From an uncultured Prevotellaceae bacterium (GTDB lineage Bacteria > Bacteroidota > Bacteroidia > Bacteroidales > Bacteroidaceae), in NCBI GenBank assembly GCA_945865175.1, contig CAMBDA010000034.1, forward strand, positions 1 through 32,187: 32,187 nt of DNA, given 5' to 3'. This document shows positions 1 to 7,741 of the stretch, one piece after another (the first letter of the stretch is position 1; each line of letters opens with the position of its first letter). The notes beneath the pieces are model-generated. The model made no database searches. It had not been told where the DNA came from and saw only the letters and a list, made by a program, of their open reading frames with translations. Made by a program: the position numbers and the translations under genes.

Positions 1-50
1 ATACATGCCTGTCACGCATGGGGTCACGGGTTCGAGTCCCGTACGCACCG
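1..50 (+). tRNA. tRNA-Asp (GTC), 5' end outside window
   Basis: The window opens inside a tRNA. A five-pair anticodon stem (CATGC/GCATG, 4-8 with 16-20) closes the loop CTGTCAC, giving anticodon GTC at 11-13, which reads Asp codons. The T arm is ACGGG-TTCGAGT-CCCGT (26-42), followed by the acceptor strand ACGCACC (43-49) and discriminator G50. CCA is not encoded. The D arm and 5' acceptor strand lie before base 1. Confidence 0.93.
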
Positions 51-53
51 CAA

Positions 54-84
54 GAAAGAAGCCCAAACGGGTTTCTCTTTTTTT
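54..84 (+). terminator. Intrinsic terminator after tRNA-Asp
   Basis: GAAGCCC (58-64) pairs with GGGTTTC (69-75, one G-U pair) across a short AAAC loop, flanked by A-rich and T-rich sides and followed by a T-tract ending at 84. This is a standard rho-independent terminator for the tRNA transcript. Confidence 0.8.
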
Positions 85-378
85 GTCCCGCCAAGATGTT
101 TTTTCCATCCATGTTACCTTATCTGCTTCATTATGGCCCACCCGATAAATCAGGGGGGATTAAGCATAAAGTTTCGTAAGTCCGAAAAGAAAGAACCTGA
201 TATCGGGTAAGTGTAATAGATATATAAAGGTTGATTATCATTTAGCTTGCAGTTAGAAAAACGTGATTCAGGGTGACGCAATGACGAAGTCAGGAAATCC
301 TTTATTTCATCCTGCACATAACTGTTATGTGATGCACACCGACCGCTATAACAATCCATGTTCCCAAAGATACGATCT
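85..378. other. Intergenic stretch with a 17-base palindrome
   Basis: No convincing gene is seen here. CACATAAC-T-GTTATGTG (315-331) is a perfect 8+8 inverted repeat, the size of a dimeric regulator site. On the minus strand TATCTTTG (complement of 365-372) matches the Bacteroidota -7 box and lies just upstream of an ATG at 359 that opens a 69-codon frame to 150. That frame has no recognisable domain or signal, so it is not called. Confidence 0.4.
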
Positions 379-2472
379 TTATTTCTTCATCCTCGATGTG
401 TCAACTGCCTCGCGCTTCTTGGCCTTATAGCCACCGAAGCGGTAGGTGAAGGAGAGACCGACGGTGCGGAAGCAGGAAAACCGATTGCGCATATCCTGAC
501 CTGCCCAATGATTCTCGGGAGTGATCATCATTGTCTGGAAGAGGTCGTTGCAGTAGAGGATGAGGATGGCGTTGCCACTGAGGCAGGCATAGCGGAGACT
601 GAGGTCGAGATTGCCCGATGCAGGAAGGTCGAGCGGACCCTGATAGGACTTGGTGCGCGCAAAGCCGTTGAGGGTGAGCGAGAGGTCGTGGCTGCGCACA
701 AAACGGAAAGTGGCGTTGGCCGACAGCATGGCGTAGGCTATGTTGCGGTCGAATGGGCAGTCGAAGTAGTCGCTGTCCTTCACACGCATCCATTTGCCGA
801 ACAGGGTGGCACGGGAGTCGAACCACCATGCGGGCTTCCAGGGTGAGCTTATCATTATTCCTGCATCCTGATAGAAGTCGAAGTTGTCGAACCTGTCAAT
901 CTCCACCAATTGGTCGCGAGCCTGAAACATGGTCTGGGTGAAGTAGTCCTTGGCATGACTGAACCATCCTCGGAACATGTATTTGTTGTGAAGCATGTAG
1001 ACTAGCGACAACAAGTAGTCCTTTGATGGCTTGAGTGCAGGATTACCGACAATCTGCTCATATTGACCTCCATAATAGGAAGTGACGTTCTGCACAGCCC
1101 AGAAATCAGGATATTTCTTATCCGTAGAGAATGACAGCTGCCATACGTGTCCAGAGCTTGGCATATAAGTACCCGACAGGGTAGGATAAAAGTCCCACTC
1201 GTCCCATAGTGTGGTTTTGGAATGTTCCGTGGCAAGCGAGAGTTCTGCAGAAAGTTTGTCGCTCAGATTCACGCTTCCTCCACCATAGATGTTCAGCACG
1301 TTTTCCGTGCGTCGAGAGGAAAGGGGAGATGGGAGCTTGTCTGCGTCAGTTTCTTCTGTGGGCACATAGTCCTGCCGGCTGTGGTCGATGATGTGGGTAT
1401 AAACCATTCCATAGTTCACCCTTGCCTTCTTCCCCAACTGATGTTCCTCACGCGCAAAGAACTTCGAGCGGTTGATGCGCTGTTGTGCGGTGGTGATGAA
1501 GTCCAGTTTTTCTCCTAATAGAGAACTGGTCATGTCTTGTGTCTTGTTGTCTTCATAATAGGTGAAGTCGGCACCGAGGTTGAGGCCGATGGGAAGTGTG
1601 TAGTCGAGATGGGCATTGTGCAGAATGTCCTTTACGTAGTTGTCCATCGCCGAGTTTTGCAGGCCGTTCATCTTCGTGTGTAGGTCCTTGTCCTTGTAGT
1701 ATCCGGAACAACTGATGCTCAGCTGGTGGTTCTTGGCAAAGTCAATGTCGGTGGCAAGGCGATAGTCGTGAACGGGGCGGTTGTCGCCCCAGATGGCCAT
1801 GTGTGTGCCGATATCATACTTTTCACCGTTGTCAAGAGTGTGGATTCCCGTCTTGTCGGTGGTTTGGTACGACTTGCCGTGGGAGAGAGCGTAATAGCCG
1901 TCGACAGAGACGATGCCTTTATGGAAAGCGAGTGCTGCACGCTCAGCATAGTGCCCTTCATGCTGGGTTTCCGCCTTGCCAAACAGTTCGCCCTGCAGCG
2001 AGGAGTCATGCTGGGCGTCTTTGGCCAATACAATATTAATTAATGCGCCATGCACCTGATAGCGCGCAGGTGCGGAATACATCACCTCGGCCTTCTGCAC
2101 ACGGTTGGCCGGCATCGACCTGAGCAAGGCAACCATCTGCTTGTGCGTCATGGAGGTCAGTTTTCCATTGACCATCAGCGACACAGGTGTTCCGCCCAGA
2201 CTGAGGTCATCTTCCTGCGGAGCCACACCTGGCAGCAGTTTCAAGGCTTCGAAGGCATTGCTGGCAGGCGCGTCCTTGATAAAGGACTGGACATCAAATA
2301 CGAGCTTGGCCCCATCCACCTTCACCACTGGCTTCTGCCCGGTAATCATCAGTTCGGGAAGGGTGGCTAACAGGCTGTCATTGAAAGCTACGGCTGCAGA
2401 ATCAGCCGTTTCCTGTGCTTTGGCACAAAGTGAGAACGCCACAACCACTGACGTAACAAGTGTTTTCTTCAT
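379..2472 (-). CDS. Outer-membrane beta-barrel protein (TonB-receptor-like)
   Basis: 697-residue exported protein. A signal peptide covers about residues 1-19 (cleavage near AKA-Q). Residues about 35-150 resemble a TonB-receptor plug (a VDG..LVFDV segment and 'ASNAFEALKLLPGV', followed by 'VSLMVNGK'). The rest is rich in alternating aromatic/polar strands typical of the Bacteroidota 'outer membrane beta-barrel' family (OMP_b-brl_3 type). No N-terminal CarboxypepD-like domain and no SusD partner are present, so a SusC role is unlikely; the substrate is unknown. It is divergent from a two-component system, with 158 bases between start codons, and those bases hold repeats that could be regulator sites, so it may be a target of that system. 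A -7 box (2503-2510) lies about 30 bases upstream of the start. The barrel family call is firm; the function is not. Confidence 0.85.
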   Translation of the reverse strand: MKKTLVTSVVVAFSLCAKAQETADSAAVAFNDSLLATLPELMITGQKPVVKVDGAKLVFDVQSFIKDAPASNAFEALKLLPGVAPQEDDLSLGGTPVSLMVNGKLTSMTHKQMVALLRSMPANRVQKAEVMYSAPARYQVHGALINIVLAKDAQHDSSLQGELFGKAETQHEGHYAERAALAFHKGIVSVDGYYALSHGKSYQTTDKTGIHTLDNGEKYDIGTHMAIWGDNRPVHDYRLATDIDFAKNHQLSISCSGYYKDKDLHTKMNGLQNSAMDNYVKDILHNAHLDYTLPIGLNLGADFTYYEDNKTQDMTSSLLGEKLDFITTAQQRINRSKFFAREEHQLGKKARVNYGMVYTHIIDHSRQDYVPTEETDADKLPSPLSSRRTENVLNIYGGGSVNLSDKLSAELSLATEHSKTTLWDEWDFYPTLSGTYMPSSGHVWQLSFSTDKKYPDFWAVQNVTSYYGGQYEQIVGNPALKPSKDYLLSLVYMLHNKYMFRGWFSHAKDYFTQTMFQARDQLVEIDRFDNFDFYQDAGIMISSPWKPAWWFDSRATLFGKWMRVKDSDYFDCPFDRNIAYAMLSANATFRFVRSHDLSLTLNGFARTKSYQGPLDLPASGNLDLSLRYACLSGNAILILYCNDLFQTMMITPENHWAGQDMRNRFSCFRTVGLSFTYRFGGYKAKKREAVDTSRMKK

Positions 2473-2502
2473 CTTCTTCGTTGTTTGGTTTTATTTCCAG
2501 TG

Positions 2503-2510
2503 CAAAGGTA
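2503..2510 (-). promoter_or_regulatory. -7 box for the barrel gene
   Basis: The complement reads TACCTTTG, matching the Bacteroidota -7 consensus TAnnTTTG, about 30 bases upstream of the ATG at 2472. No clear TTTG -33 box is visible at the usual spacing. Confidence 0.6.
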
Positions 2511-2540
2511 AAGCAGAGAAAGCACCCACGGAAGATTTCC

Positions 2541-2622
2541 GTGTTATGTAGTCTTATCGCAGAAAAAGAAAAGTGTTATTTTGTCTTACCATCCTTTTCT
2601 CTTTGGCGTAAATAGTCTTACC
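2541..2622 (+). promoter_or_regulatory. Phased direct repeats, candidate response-regulator operator
   Basis: GTGTTAT-N3-GTCTTA[T/C]C occurs at 2541-2558 and again at 2573-2590, exactly 32 bases apart. The second half alone (GTCTTACC) recurs at 2615-2622, another 32 bases on. Half-sites repeat at 10 bases and units at about three helical turns, the arrangement expected for an OmpR/PhoB-type regulator bound to one DNA face. The last copy overlaps the kinase -7 box. The repeats lie between the divergent barrel and kinase genes. Binding by the neighbouring regulator is inferred. Confidence 0.5.
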
Positions 2623-2626
2623 TTTG
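2619..2626 (+). promoter_or_regulatory. -7 box for the kinase/regulator operon
   Basis: TACCTTTG matches TAnnTTTG but ends only four bases before the ATG at 2631, so transcription would begin at or very near the start codon. The -33 region is poor. Confidence 0.5.
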
Positions 2627-2630
2627 CAGC

Positions 2631-4214
2631 ATGAAACTACCGTTGAAGACGATTACAGCACTTGTATGCACCGCACTCATTGTGATATTCACCTATCAGG
2701 CATACTGGCTCCACAACCTCTACGTCACCCAAAAACAGGAGATGGAGACGGCCGTACGGGAGGCCATGCGCATCAGTGATTATAATGAGCTGGTATTGAG
2801 AATTGCCCGTTTGTCGGACGACAGGCACATAAGGCACGGAGAGGTGACGTTTCAGACAGGTTACGCCCTGGACAAGGACAAACGCATTGTGAACCAAGGT
2901 GTCCAGACCAAAGTCTCACGAAACGACACCGATGCCATTGTAATCCACCAGGGCGGATGGCGCGACAGCCTTACCGTCAGGCGCGAAAGTCACGGACAAG
3001 GCCGGAGTATCTCGGTTGACATCAGTTCGCAACGCACAAGTAGCCCTCCAAGACCAACTGATGAGGACAACAGGGAGACGATGTTTACGGGAATGGTAGA
3101 CAAAAGGCAGTCGGTGGACGACCTTACGAAGATGATGCAACAGGGCATACATACAGGAGTGGACGTGGTGAGAGAACCCGACGTGCGTGTGTTTGACAGT
3201 CTGCTGACCGCACGGCTCAACGACAGGCACATCGACTCCAGGCACCGGCTGTACCATCTGCATACTCGACAGCACACGACATCAAAAGCGAAAACCGACA
3301 CGCTCTCCATCCTGTCCACCCCAGGCTATGCGCCCTCGGATGGAGCCCTCGTTTTTGAGTATCAGTACGACACGTCCCACAGCCGCTTCTACCGCCTGCT
3401 GATTGAACCGCTTGGCCGAAGCGCACTCCGGCAGATGACAGGCATACTTGCCAGTTCTGCTGCCACGCTCCTCATTCTCGTCCTCGTGTTCTGGTACCTG
3501 ATATGGACCATGCTGCGCCAGCGTTCACTGGAAGAAATGAAGGACGACTTCACACACAACATCACGCATGAGCTGAAGACGCCCGTATCGGTGGCGTATG
3601 CGGCCAATGATGCCCTGCTTCAGTTTGCCCACGACCTCGACAGCAAGGCGAGGGAAACCTATCTGAAACTGTCGCTTGACCAGCTGCGGAAACTCAGTGA
3701 CATGATAGAGCAAATCCTGTCGATGAGCATGAAAAGAAGAAAGGCATTCACCCTCCACAAGGAAAGCATCCATCTGCAAGAGACACTTGCCGGCATCGTG
3801 GAGGAGCAGCAGCTGAGGGCAGAGAAACCGGTAACGATTACTCTTCATGTCTGCCCCTCGGACCTCTGCATAACAGCCGACCGCCAGCATTTCGTCCAGA
3901 TAGTCGGCAATGTGGTCGACAATGCTGTCAAGTATTCGCGCTACAGCGCAGATGTGACTATATCATGCAGCAGGGAAGAGCCAAAAGGCTATGTCATCAT
4001 CAAGATCAGCGACCACGGCATAGGCATTGCCAGAGTCCATCAGAAACACATCTTCGACAAGTTCTATCGCGTGCCAAGCGGCACCCAGCACGATATCAAG
4101 GGCTACGGACTGGGACTGTACTATGTAGCCACGATGATGAGGCTCCACGGCGGAACGGTGGACGTAGAGAGCGAGCAAGGAAAAGGAACAACATTCACAC
4201 TCTTATTCAGATGA
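2631..4214 (+). CDS. Membrane sensor histidine kinase
   Basis: 527-residue two-pass sensor. The first membrane helix is about residues 7-27, then a roughly 240-residue periplasmic sensing region without recognised domain, and a second helix at about 272-294. The HisKA segment carries the phosphoacceptor His313 in HNITHELKTP. The HATPase domain shows the N box (N427 to N431), G1 box DHGIGI (from D461) and G2 box GYGLGL (491-496). All catalytic motifs look intact. The start is kept because the next Met would remove the first membrane helix. Its stop overlaps the regulator start (ATGA, 4211-4214), implying translational coupling. It resembles the RprX class of Bacteroides kinases, but the sensor region gives no clue to the signal. 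A role in controlling the divergent barrel gene is inferred from position only. Confidence 0.93.
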   Translation: MKLPLKTITALVCTALIVIFTYQAYWLHNLYVTQKQEMETAVREAMRISDYNELVLRIARLSDDRHIRHGEVTFQTGYALDKDKRIVNQGVQTKVSRNDTDAIVIHQGGWRDSLTVRRESHGQGRSISVDISSQRTSSPPRPTDEDNRETMFTGMVDKRQSVDDLTKMMQQGIHTGVDVVREPDVRVFDSLLTARLNDRHIDSRHRLYHLHTRQHTTSKAKTDTLSILSTPGYAPSDGALVFEYQYDTSHSRFYRLLIEPLGRSALRQMTGILASSAATLLILVLVFWYLIWTMLRQRSLEEMKDDFTHNITHELKTPVSVAYAANDALLQFAHDLDSKARETYLKLSLDQLRKLSDMIEQILSMSMKRRKAFTLHKESIHLQETLAGIVEEQQLRAEKPVTITLHVCPSDLCITADRQHFVQIVGNVVDNAVKYSRYSADVTISCSREEPKGYVIIKISDHGIGIARVHQKHIFDKFYRVPSGTQHDIKGYGLGLYYVATMMRLHGGTVDVESEQGKGTTFTLLFR

Positions 4215-4921
4215 ACAGCGAGACAAAGATTCTGCTGGTGGAAGACGAGGCCACACTGGCTACCATCATCCGCGACACACTCCGTTCGCAGGGGTTCCAG
4301 GTGATGACTGCCAGCAACGGAGAACAGGGCCTGCAGATGTTTTTCCACAAACAGCCCGACATTGTCGTGGCCGACGTGATGATGCCCAAAATGGACGGCT
4401 ATGAAATGGTGCGCCGAATCAGGAGCAAGGATGTGGCCACGCCCATCCTCTTTCTCACGGCACTGTCCGAAACCGAAGACGTGGTAAAAGGATTTGAGAC
4501 GGGTGCCAACGACTATCTGCGCAAACCATTCGGCATGCTCGAACTGATTGTGAGAATAAAGGCGTTGATAGGGCGCGCATTCGTGGTTCCGGCTACACCC
4601 CGGCAGGAAGAGCCCACGACCTACATCATCGGTGACTACCAGCTCGACACCATGAAAGAACATCTGGTGTACGCCACTGAAAACATCACGGCCGAAATCA
4701 TCCCGCTCAGCCACCGGGAATCAGAAATTCTCCATCTTCTTTGCCGCCACAAAGGTGAAGTGGTCAGCAATCAGGACGTGCTGCTCGAGCTTTGGGGAGA
4801 CGACAGTTATTTCAACACCCGCAGCCTGCACGTTTTCATCACCAAACTGCGTCGCAAACTCTCCCACGACCCTTCCATCCGAATCATCAATGTAAGGGGC
4901 ATCGGATATAAGCTGATATGA
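4211..4921 (+). CDS. OmpR-family response regulator
   Basis: 236 residues from the ATG at 4211, which overlaps the kinase stop codon; the same frame runs further upstream inside the kinase gene, but that is not part of the protein. The receiver domain (1-120) has acidic residues E11/D12, phosphoacceptor D55 in VVADVMMPKMDG, T83 and K105. The C-terminal winged helix (about 140-236) ends with the typical 'TKLRRKL...IRIINVRGIGYKL' recognition helix and hairpin. It is the partner of the kinase immediately upstream. The 32-base direct repeats at 2541-2622 are candidate binding sites. It is RprY-like in architecture but not close enough by eye to name it RprY. Confidence 0.95.
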   Translation: MNSETKILLVEDEATLATIIRDTLRSQGFQVMTASNGEQGLQMFFHKQPDIVVADVMMPKMDGYEMVRRIRSKDVATPILFLTALSETEDVVKGFETGANDYLRKPFGMLELIVRIKALIGRAFVVPATPRQEEPTTYIIGDYQLDTMKEHLVYATENITAEIIPLSHRESEILHLLCRHKGEVVSNQDVLLELWGDDSYFNTRSLHVFITKLRRKLSHDPSIRIINVRGIGYKLI

Positions 4922-5086
4922 TAGAACAGATAAACAAAAATGAGAATCATGACAAATAACAGGTTATATAATATTTATACTATATAAAATTTTGCTTGAA
5001 AATTTTTCAACTACTGTTTCTCTTTTATCTGTTCCATCTGTTCCCGGAATACGTCCCTCGAAAATATGGAATTATTTCGCCCCAAC

Positions 5087-5111
5087 GGGTAGGGCGCAGA
5101 ACACCCTACCC
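5087..5111 (+). terminator. Hairpin in the 332-base gap after the regulator
   Basis: GGGTAGGG (5087-5094) pairs perfectly with CCCTACCC (5104-5111) across a nine-base loop, followed by a T/C-rich run. It probably ends the two-component operon, about 165 bases past its stop. The rest of 4922-5253 is AT-rich with a run of TATA-type repeats near 4960-4990, and no gene was seen. Confidence 0.5.
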
Positions 5112-5212
5112 TTCTTTCGCTAAATAGTCAATTTCAAAAAATAAATGTTAAAAACACGGCGCGCGTTGAAGAAATTGCCTATTGAATGCCTGTGCGTTCC
5201 AGCGAAATGGAC

Positions 5213-5220
5213 TATCTTTG
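5213..5220 (+). promoter_or_regulatory. -7 box for the thioredoxin-domain gene
   Basis: TATCTTTG fits TAnnTTTG and lies 33 bases before the ATG at 5254, leaving an A-rich leader. This is the housekeeping type of promoter, unlike the ECF-type promoter of the following sigma gene. Confidence 0.6.
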
Positions 5221-5253
5221 CATCCGTAAATCAAAAAAAGAAAAGCAGATAAA

Positions 5254-7017
5254 ATGAAACAAACCCTCTTGCTCGTCATCGCCATGATGGCATCCTCTGC
5301 CGCCCTTGCCAAGGACAAGGTGGTGGACCGACCTGCATTCAGCAGCGGCGGCCTCTCGTTCCGTCCCAGCACCGTGGTGCTGGGACAATCAGCCGCCACG
5401 ATAGGATTCAAAGTGTCCTCTGGTGGCACATGGCGCCTATCGGCAGAATCCCACCTTACCAGTGGGGGAAAAACCTATCGGATGACCAAGGCCACCGTCT
5501 TCAAGCGCTCCAAAGGGCAGGTGGTGAGCAGCGAGGCGCTCGACCCCTCGAAACACTACACATGGGAGTACGACTCCGTGAGCGCGGAGTTTGAGCCTCT
5601 CGACAAGAAGGTAAAGGTCTTCGATTTTGTGGAAACGGAAAAGTCGAACTTCAATACGCAGGGCATCCGTCTGGACGGCAAGCATTACCCATTTGCCCTG
5701 GGCAAGCCCACACCCTACCCCTACGACAAGAACAAACCCCTGCCCCCCATCACTCCCCAATACGGAAAGGCACGGTACACTCTTAACGTGTACAGGCACG
5801 ACGGCACAAAGACCCGGGACAACACAGCGATGTTCGGACTGAACAACCGTTTTTCGGACGACAGGTTTCTCGGTTTCACAGAAAACAGCTACGAGATTGA
5901 AGCCAGCAGTACCTATTTGGCCGCGGTGGCAGCCCCCTATCCGTTCCAGCAGTTCAGCGTGCTGATGGTTCCGGGCTATGAGGCCACCATCAACGTGGAC
6001 GAGACAGCCAGCATAGGCTCCTACGCAAAGATTTACAAGAAGCCCCTCCCCACCGAAAGGATAATCCAGTTTGAGGGACCCCTGGCCGACCTTCAGCAGG
6101 TGAGTTTTGACGAAAGATGGATTTACTACAACACCTTCTACAAGGTGCCGGCCGATTCCCTTTGGGAAGCCTTGCAGGGCAAGGTGCAGCAGATAGAGAA
6201 GAACAAGGCCTATTCGCGCAGACAGAAGGACTATGGGCGGCTGTGGGCCGAATCGAGATATTTGATGCGCTATATGGAATGTGTGAAGGACGGCTCTGCC
6301 ACCTTGCAGGACAGCCATGCCGCCGACCTGGCCTTGCTGAAGGACGGACGCTCGTTCTATCTGGTGGGCGATGCCACTTATCTGGACTATGCCCATGCCA
6401 ACCATATAGGGGGCGTGGTGACAGAATGGATGGAAGACTATGCCCGCGCCATGAATCTGGCAGGGCGCATACGAGGCATGGAAGCCGTGCCGGAGACCGC
6501 CTTCGACACGATTCCCTCAATCTACAGGAAGGAACTGCAGGCAATGAACGACTCCACGCGCCATGCCATAGAGCGGCTCCGCGAGGCAGCTGCCGAGGTG
6601 AAGGTGATGGACACCCCCGACTGCACGGGCGAGGAATTCATCGCCACGGTGGTGCGGGAGAATCCCGGAGTGGTGCTGTTCTTCGACCTGTGGGCCACAT
6701 GGTGCGGTCCCTGCATGAGCGGCATCAAGGCCATGGAACCGCTGAAGTCGCAATGGGCAGGCCGCCCCATACGTTTCGTCTATGTCACCAACGAAAGCAG
6801 TCCCGCCAACCAGTGGACCAAACAGATAGCCTCCATGCCGGGCATCCACTACCGGCTGCCCGATGCCATCTGGAAGGCCATCCCCCATCTCAACGGAATT
6901 CCGCAGTACTACATCTACGACAGCCAAGGCAAGCTCTTCTACGAGCAGACGGGCTTTGGCGGAATCGACCCGCTGAAAGAAAAGATTGAGGAGGCTCTCT
7001 CTTCCCAGCGTCCATAA
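5254..7017 (+). CDS. Exported protein with C-terminal thioredoxin (TlpA-like) domain
   Basis: 587 residues with a signal peptide (about 1-19, cleavage near ALA-K). Residues about 20-440 form a long region without a recognised domain. The C-terminal 140 residues are a thioredoxin fold of the TlpA/ResA kind: WCGPC at 483-487 after 'VVLFFDLWAT', and the cis-Pro loop 'NGIPQYYIYDSQG'. In Bacteroidota such proteins act in the periplasm as thiol-disulfide reductases with variable N-terminal regions. It has its own -7 box and is followed by a strong hairpin, so it is probably not in the sigma operon. It stands next to an array encoding Cys-rich peptides and C-x4-C proteins, so a link to their redox state is possible but is only inference. 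Confidence 0.88.
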   Translation: MKQTLLLVIAMMASSAALAKDKVVDRPAFSSGGLSFRPSTVVLGQSAATIGFKVSSGGTWRLSAESHLTSGGKTYRMTKATVFKRSKGQVVSSEALDPSKHYTWEYDSVSAEFEPLDKKVKVFDFVETEKSNFNTQGIRLDGKHYPFALGKPTPYPYDKNKPLPPITPQYGKARYTLNVYRHDGTKTRDNTAMFGLNNRFSDDRFLGFTENSYEIEASSTYLAAVAAPYPFQQFSVLMVPGYEATINVDETASIGSYAKIYKKPLPTERIIQFEGPLADLQQVSFDERWIYYNTFYKVPADSLWEALQGKVQQIEKNKAYSRRQKDYGRLWAESRYLMRYMECVKDGSATLQDSHAADLALLKDGRSFYLVGDATYLDYAHANHIGGVVTEWMEDYARAMNLAGRIRGMEAVPETAFDTIPSIYRKELQAMNDSTRHAIERLREAAAEVKVMDTPDCTGEEFIATVVRENPGVVLFFDLWATWCGPCMSGIKAMEPLKSQWAGRPIRFVYVTNESSPANQWTKQIASMPGIHYRLPDAIWKAIPHLNGIPQYYIYDSQGKLFYEQTGFGGIDPLKEKIEEALSSQRP

Positions 7018-7022
7018 CTACC

Positions 7023-7092
7023 GTTCAGCCAAAGAAAGGTGAGCGTGTTCTGCGCCTTGGAGGGGCAGGACACGCCTCTTCTTTGTCTGAAC
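7023..7092 (+). terminator. Long hairpin after the thioredoxin-domain gene
   Basis: A 70-base interrupted inverted repeat starts six bases past the stop. GTTCAG pairs with CTGAAC, CAAAGAA with TTCTTTG, and GCGTGT-CTGC with GCAG-ACACGC, with small internal mismatches. No strong T-tract follows. It probably insulates the gene from the sigma promoter downstream. Confidence 0.6.
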
Positions 7093-7143
7093 GATAACCT
7101 GTTTTTGCCGCTACCATAAAAAAAAGAAAAAAAATGATGCACA

Positions 7144-7175
7144 GGGGTATTTGGTTTGCCGTTTTCCGCGTCCTA
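7144..7175 (+). promoter_or_regulatory. ECF-type promoter of the sigma gene
   Basis: GGGGTATT (7144-7151), 17 bases, then CGTCCTA (7169-7175), preceded by an A-rich tract. The same elements with the same spacing occur at four places in the peptide/GLPGLI array. The CGTC core is typical of ECF -10 elements. This implies that the sigma factor drives its own gene. Confidence 0.75.
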
Positions 7176-7202
7176 TAGGCAGAGACAACACAGAATCAAC
7201 GT

Positions 7203-7694
7203 ATGGACTACAGTCTGAAACATTTTGAGCTGATATACAAGACCCACTACCCAGCCATGTACAGGCTGGCCTATTCCATCACGGAGGACCAGGAGGACTC
7301 CCGCGATGCGGTGGGACACGTGTTCGCCCAGCTGTGGAAACGGCAGCCGAACATCAATCCTGCCAGCATCAGGGGCTACCTGCTGGCCGCCACCCGCAAC
7401 CAGAGCGTATCGATCGTGCGGGAAAGGATGCTCACCACAGAACTTCTGGAAGACCAACTCGTGGAGCAAAGCCGCCAGCAGGAACTTGAGCACGAAGAAC
7501 TGATGAACGAACTAGGCCGGGCCATCAGCGAACAGCTGACAGAACAGGACCGCCGCATCCTGAGGATGCACTACGACGAGGACATGACCTACCGCCAGAC
7601 GGCCGATGCACTCGGGATAAGTCCGTCGGCCGTGAACAAGCACATCCGCAAGTCATTGTCCAAGATAAGGGCCGTGCTCAGGTTCGCCAAATAG
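7203..7694 (+). CDS. ECF sigma factor
   Basis: 163 residues, the usual ECF size. Region 2 is about residues 8-70 ('IYKTHYPAMYRLAYSIT...DAVGHVFAQLWKR'). Region 4 is about 108-158 ('LTEQDRRILRMHYDEDMTYRQTADALGIS' in overlapping segments, then 'VNKHIRKSLSKIR'), a clear helix-turn-helix. Region 3 is absent, as expected. It lies 47 bases before a single-pass membrane protein that is probably its anti-sigma factor. Its own promoter matches the promoters inside the downstream array, so it is the likely activator of that array. It resembles the Bacteroidota ECF group usually paired with a FecR, but the partner here is not FecR-like. Confidence 0.93.
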   Translation: MDYSLKHFELIYKTHYPAMYRLAYSITEDQEDSRDAVGHVFAQLWKRQPNINPASIRGYLLAATRNQSVSIVRERMLTTELLEDQLVEQSRQQELEHEELMNELGRAISEQLTEQDRRILRMHYDEDMTYRQTADALGISPSAVNKHIRKSLSKIRAVLRFAK

Positions 7695-7741
7695 CTGTTT
7701 TCAACCATTGGTAATCTTTAACCCCGCAATTTTCAAAAGCT

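Noticed and set aside
150..359. 69-codon minus-strand frame with a -7 box just upstream
   Set aside because: No domain, signal peptide or neighbour support; it crosses a palindrome and the promoter match alone is not enough.
3965..4210. Longer N-terminal form of the response regulator
   Set aside because: The upstream 82 codons lie inside the kinase gene in another frame and have no receiver-domain match; the ATG at 4211 overlapping the kinase stop is the natural start.
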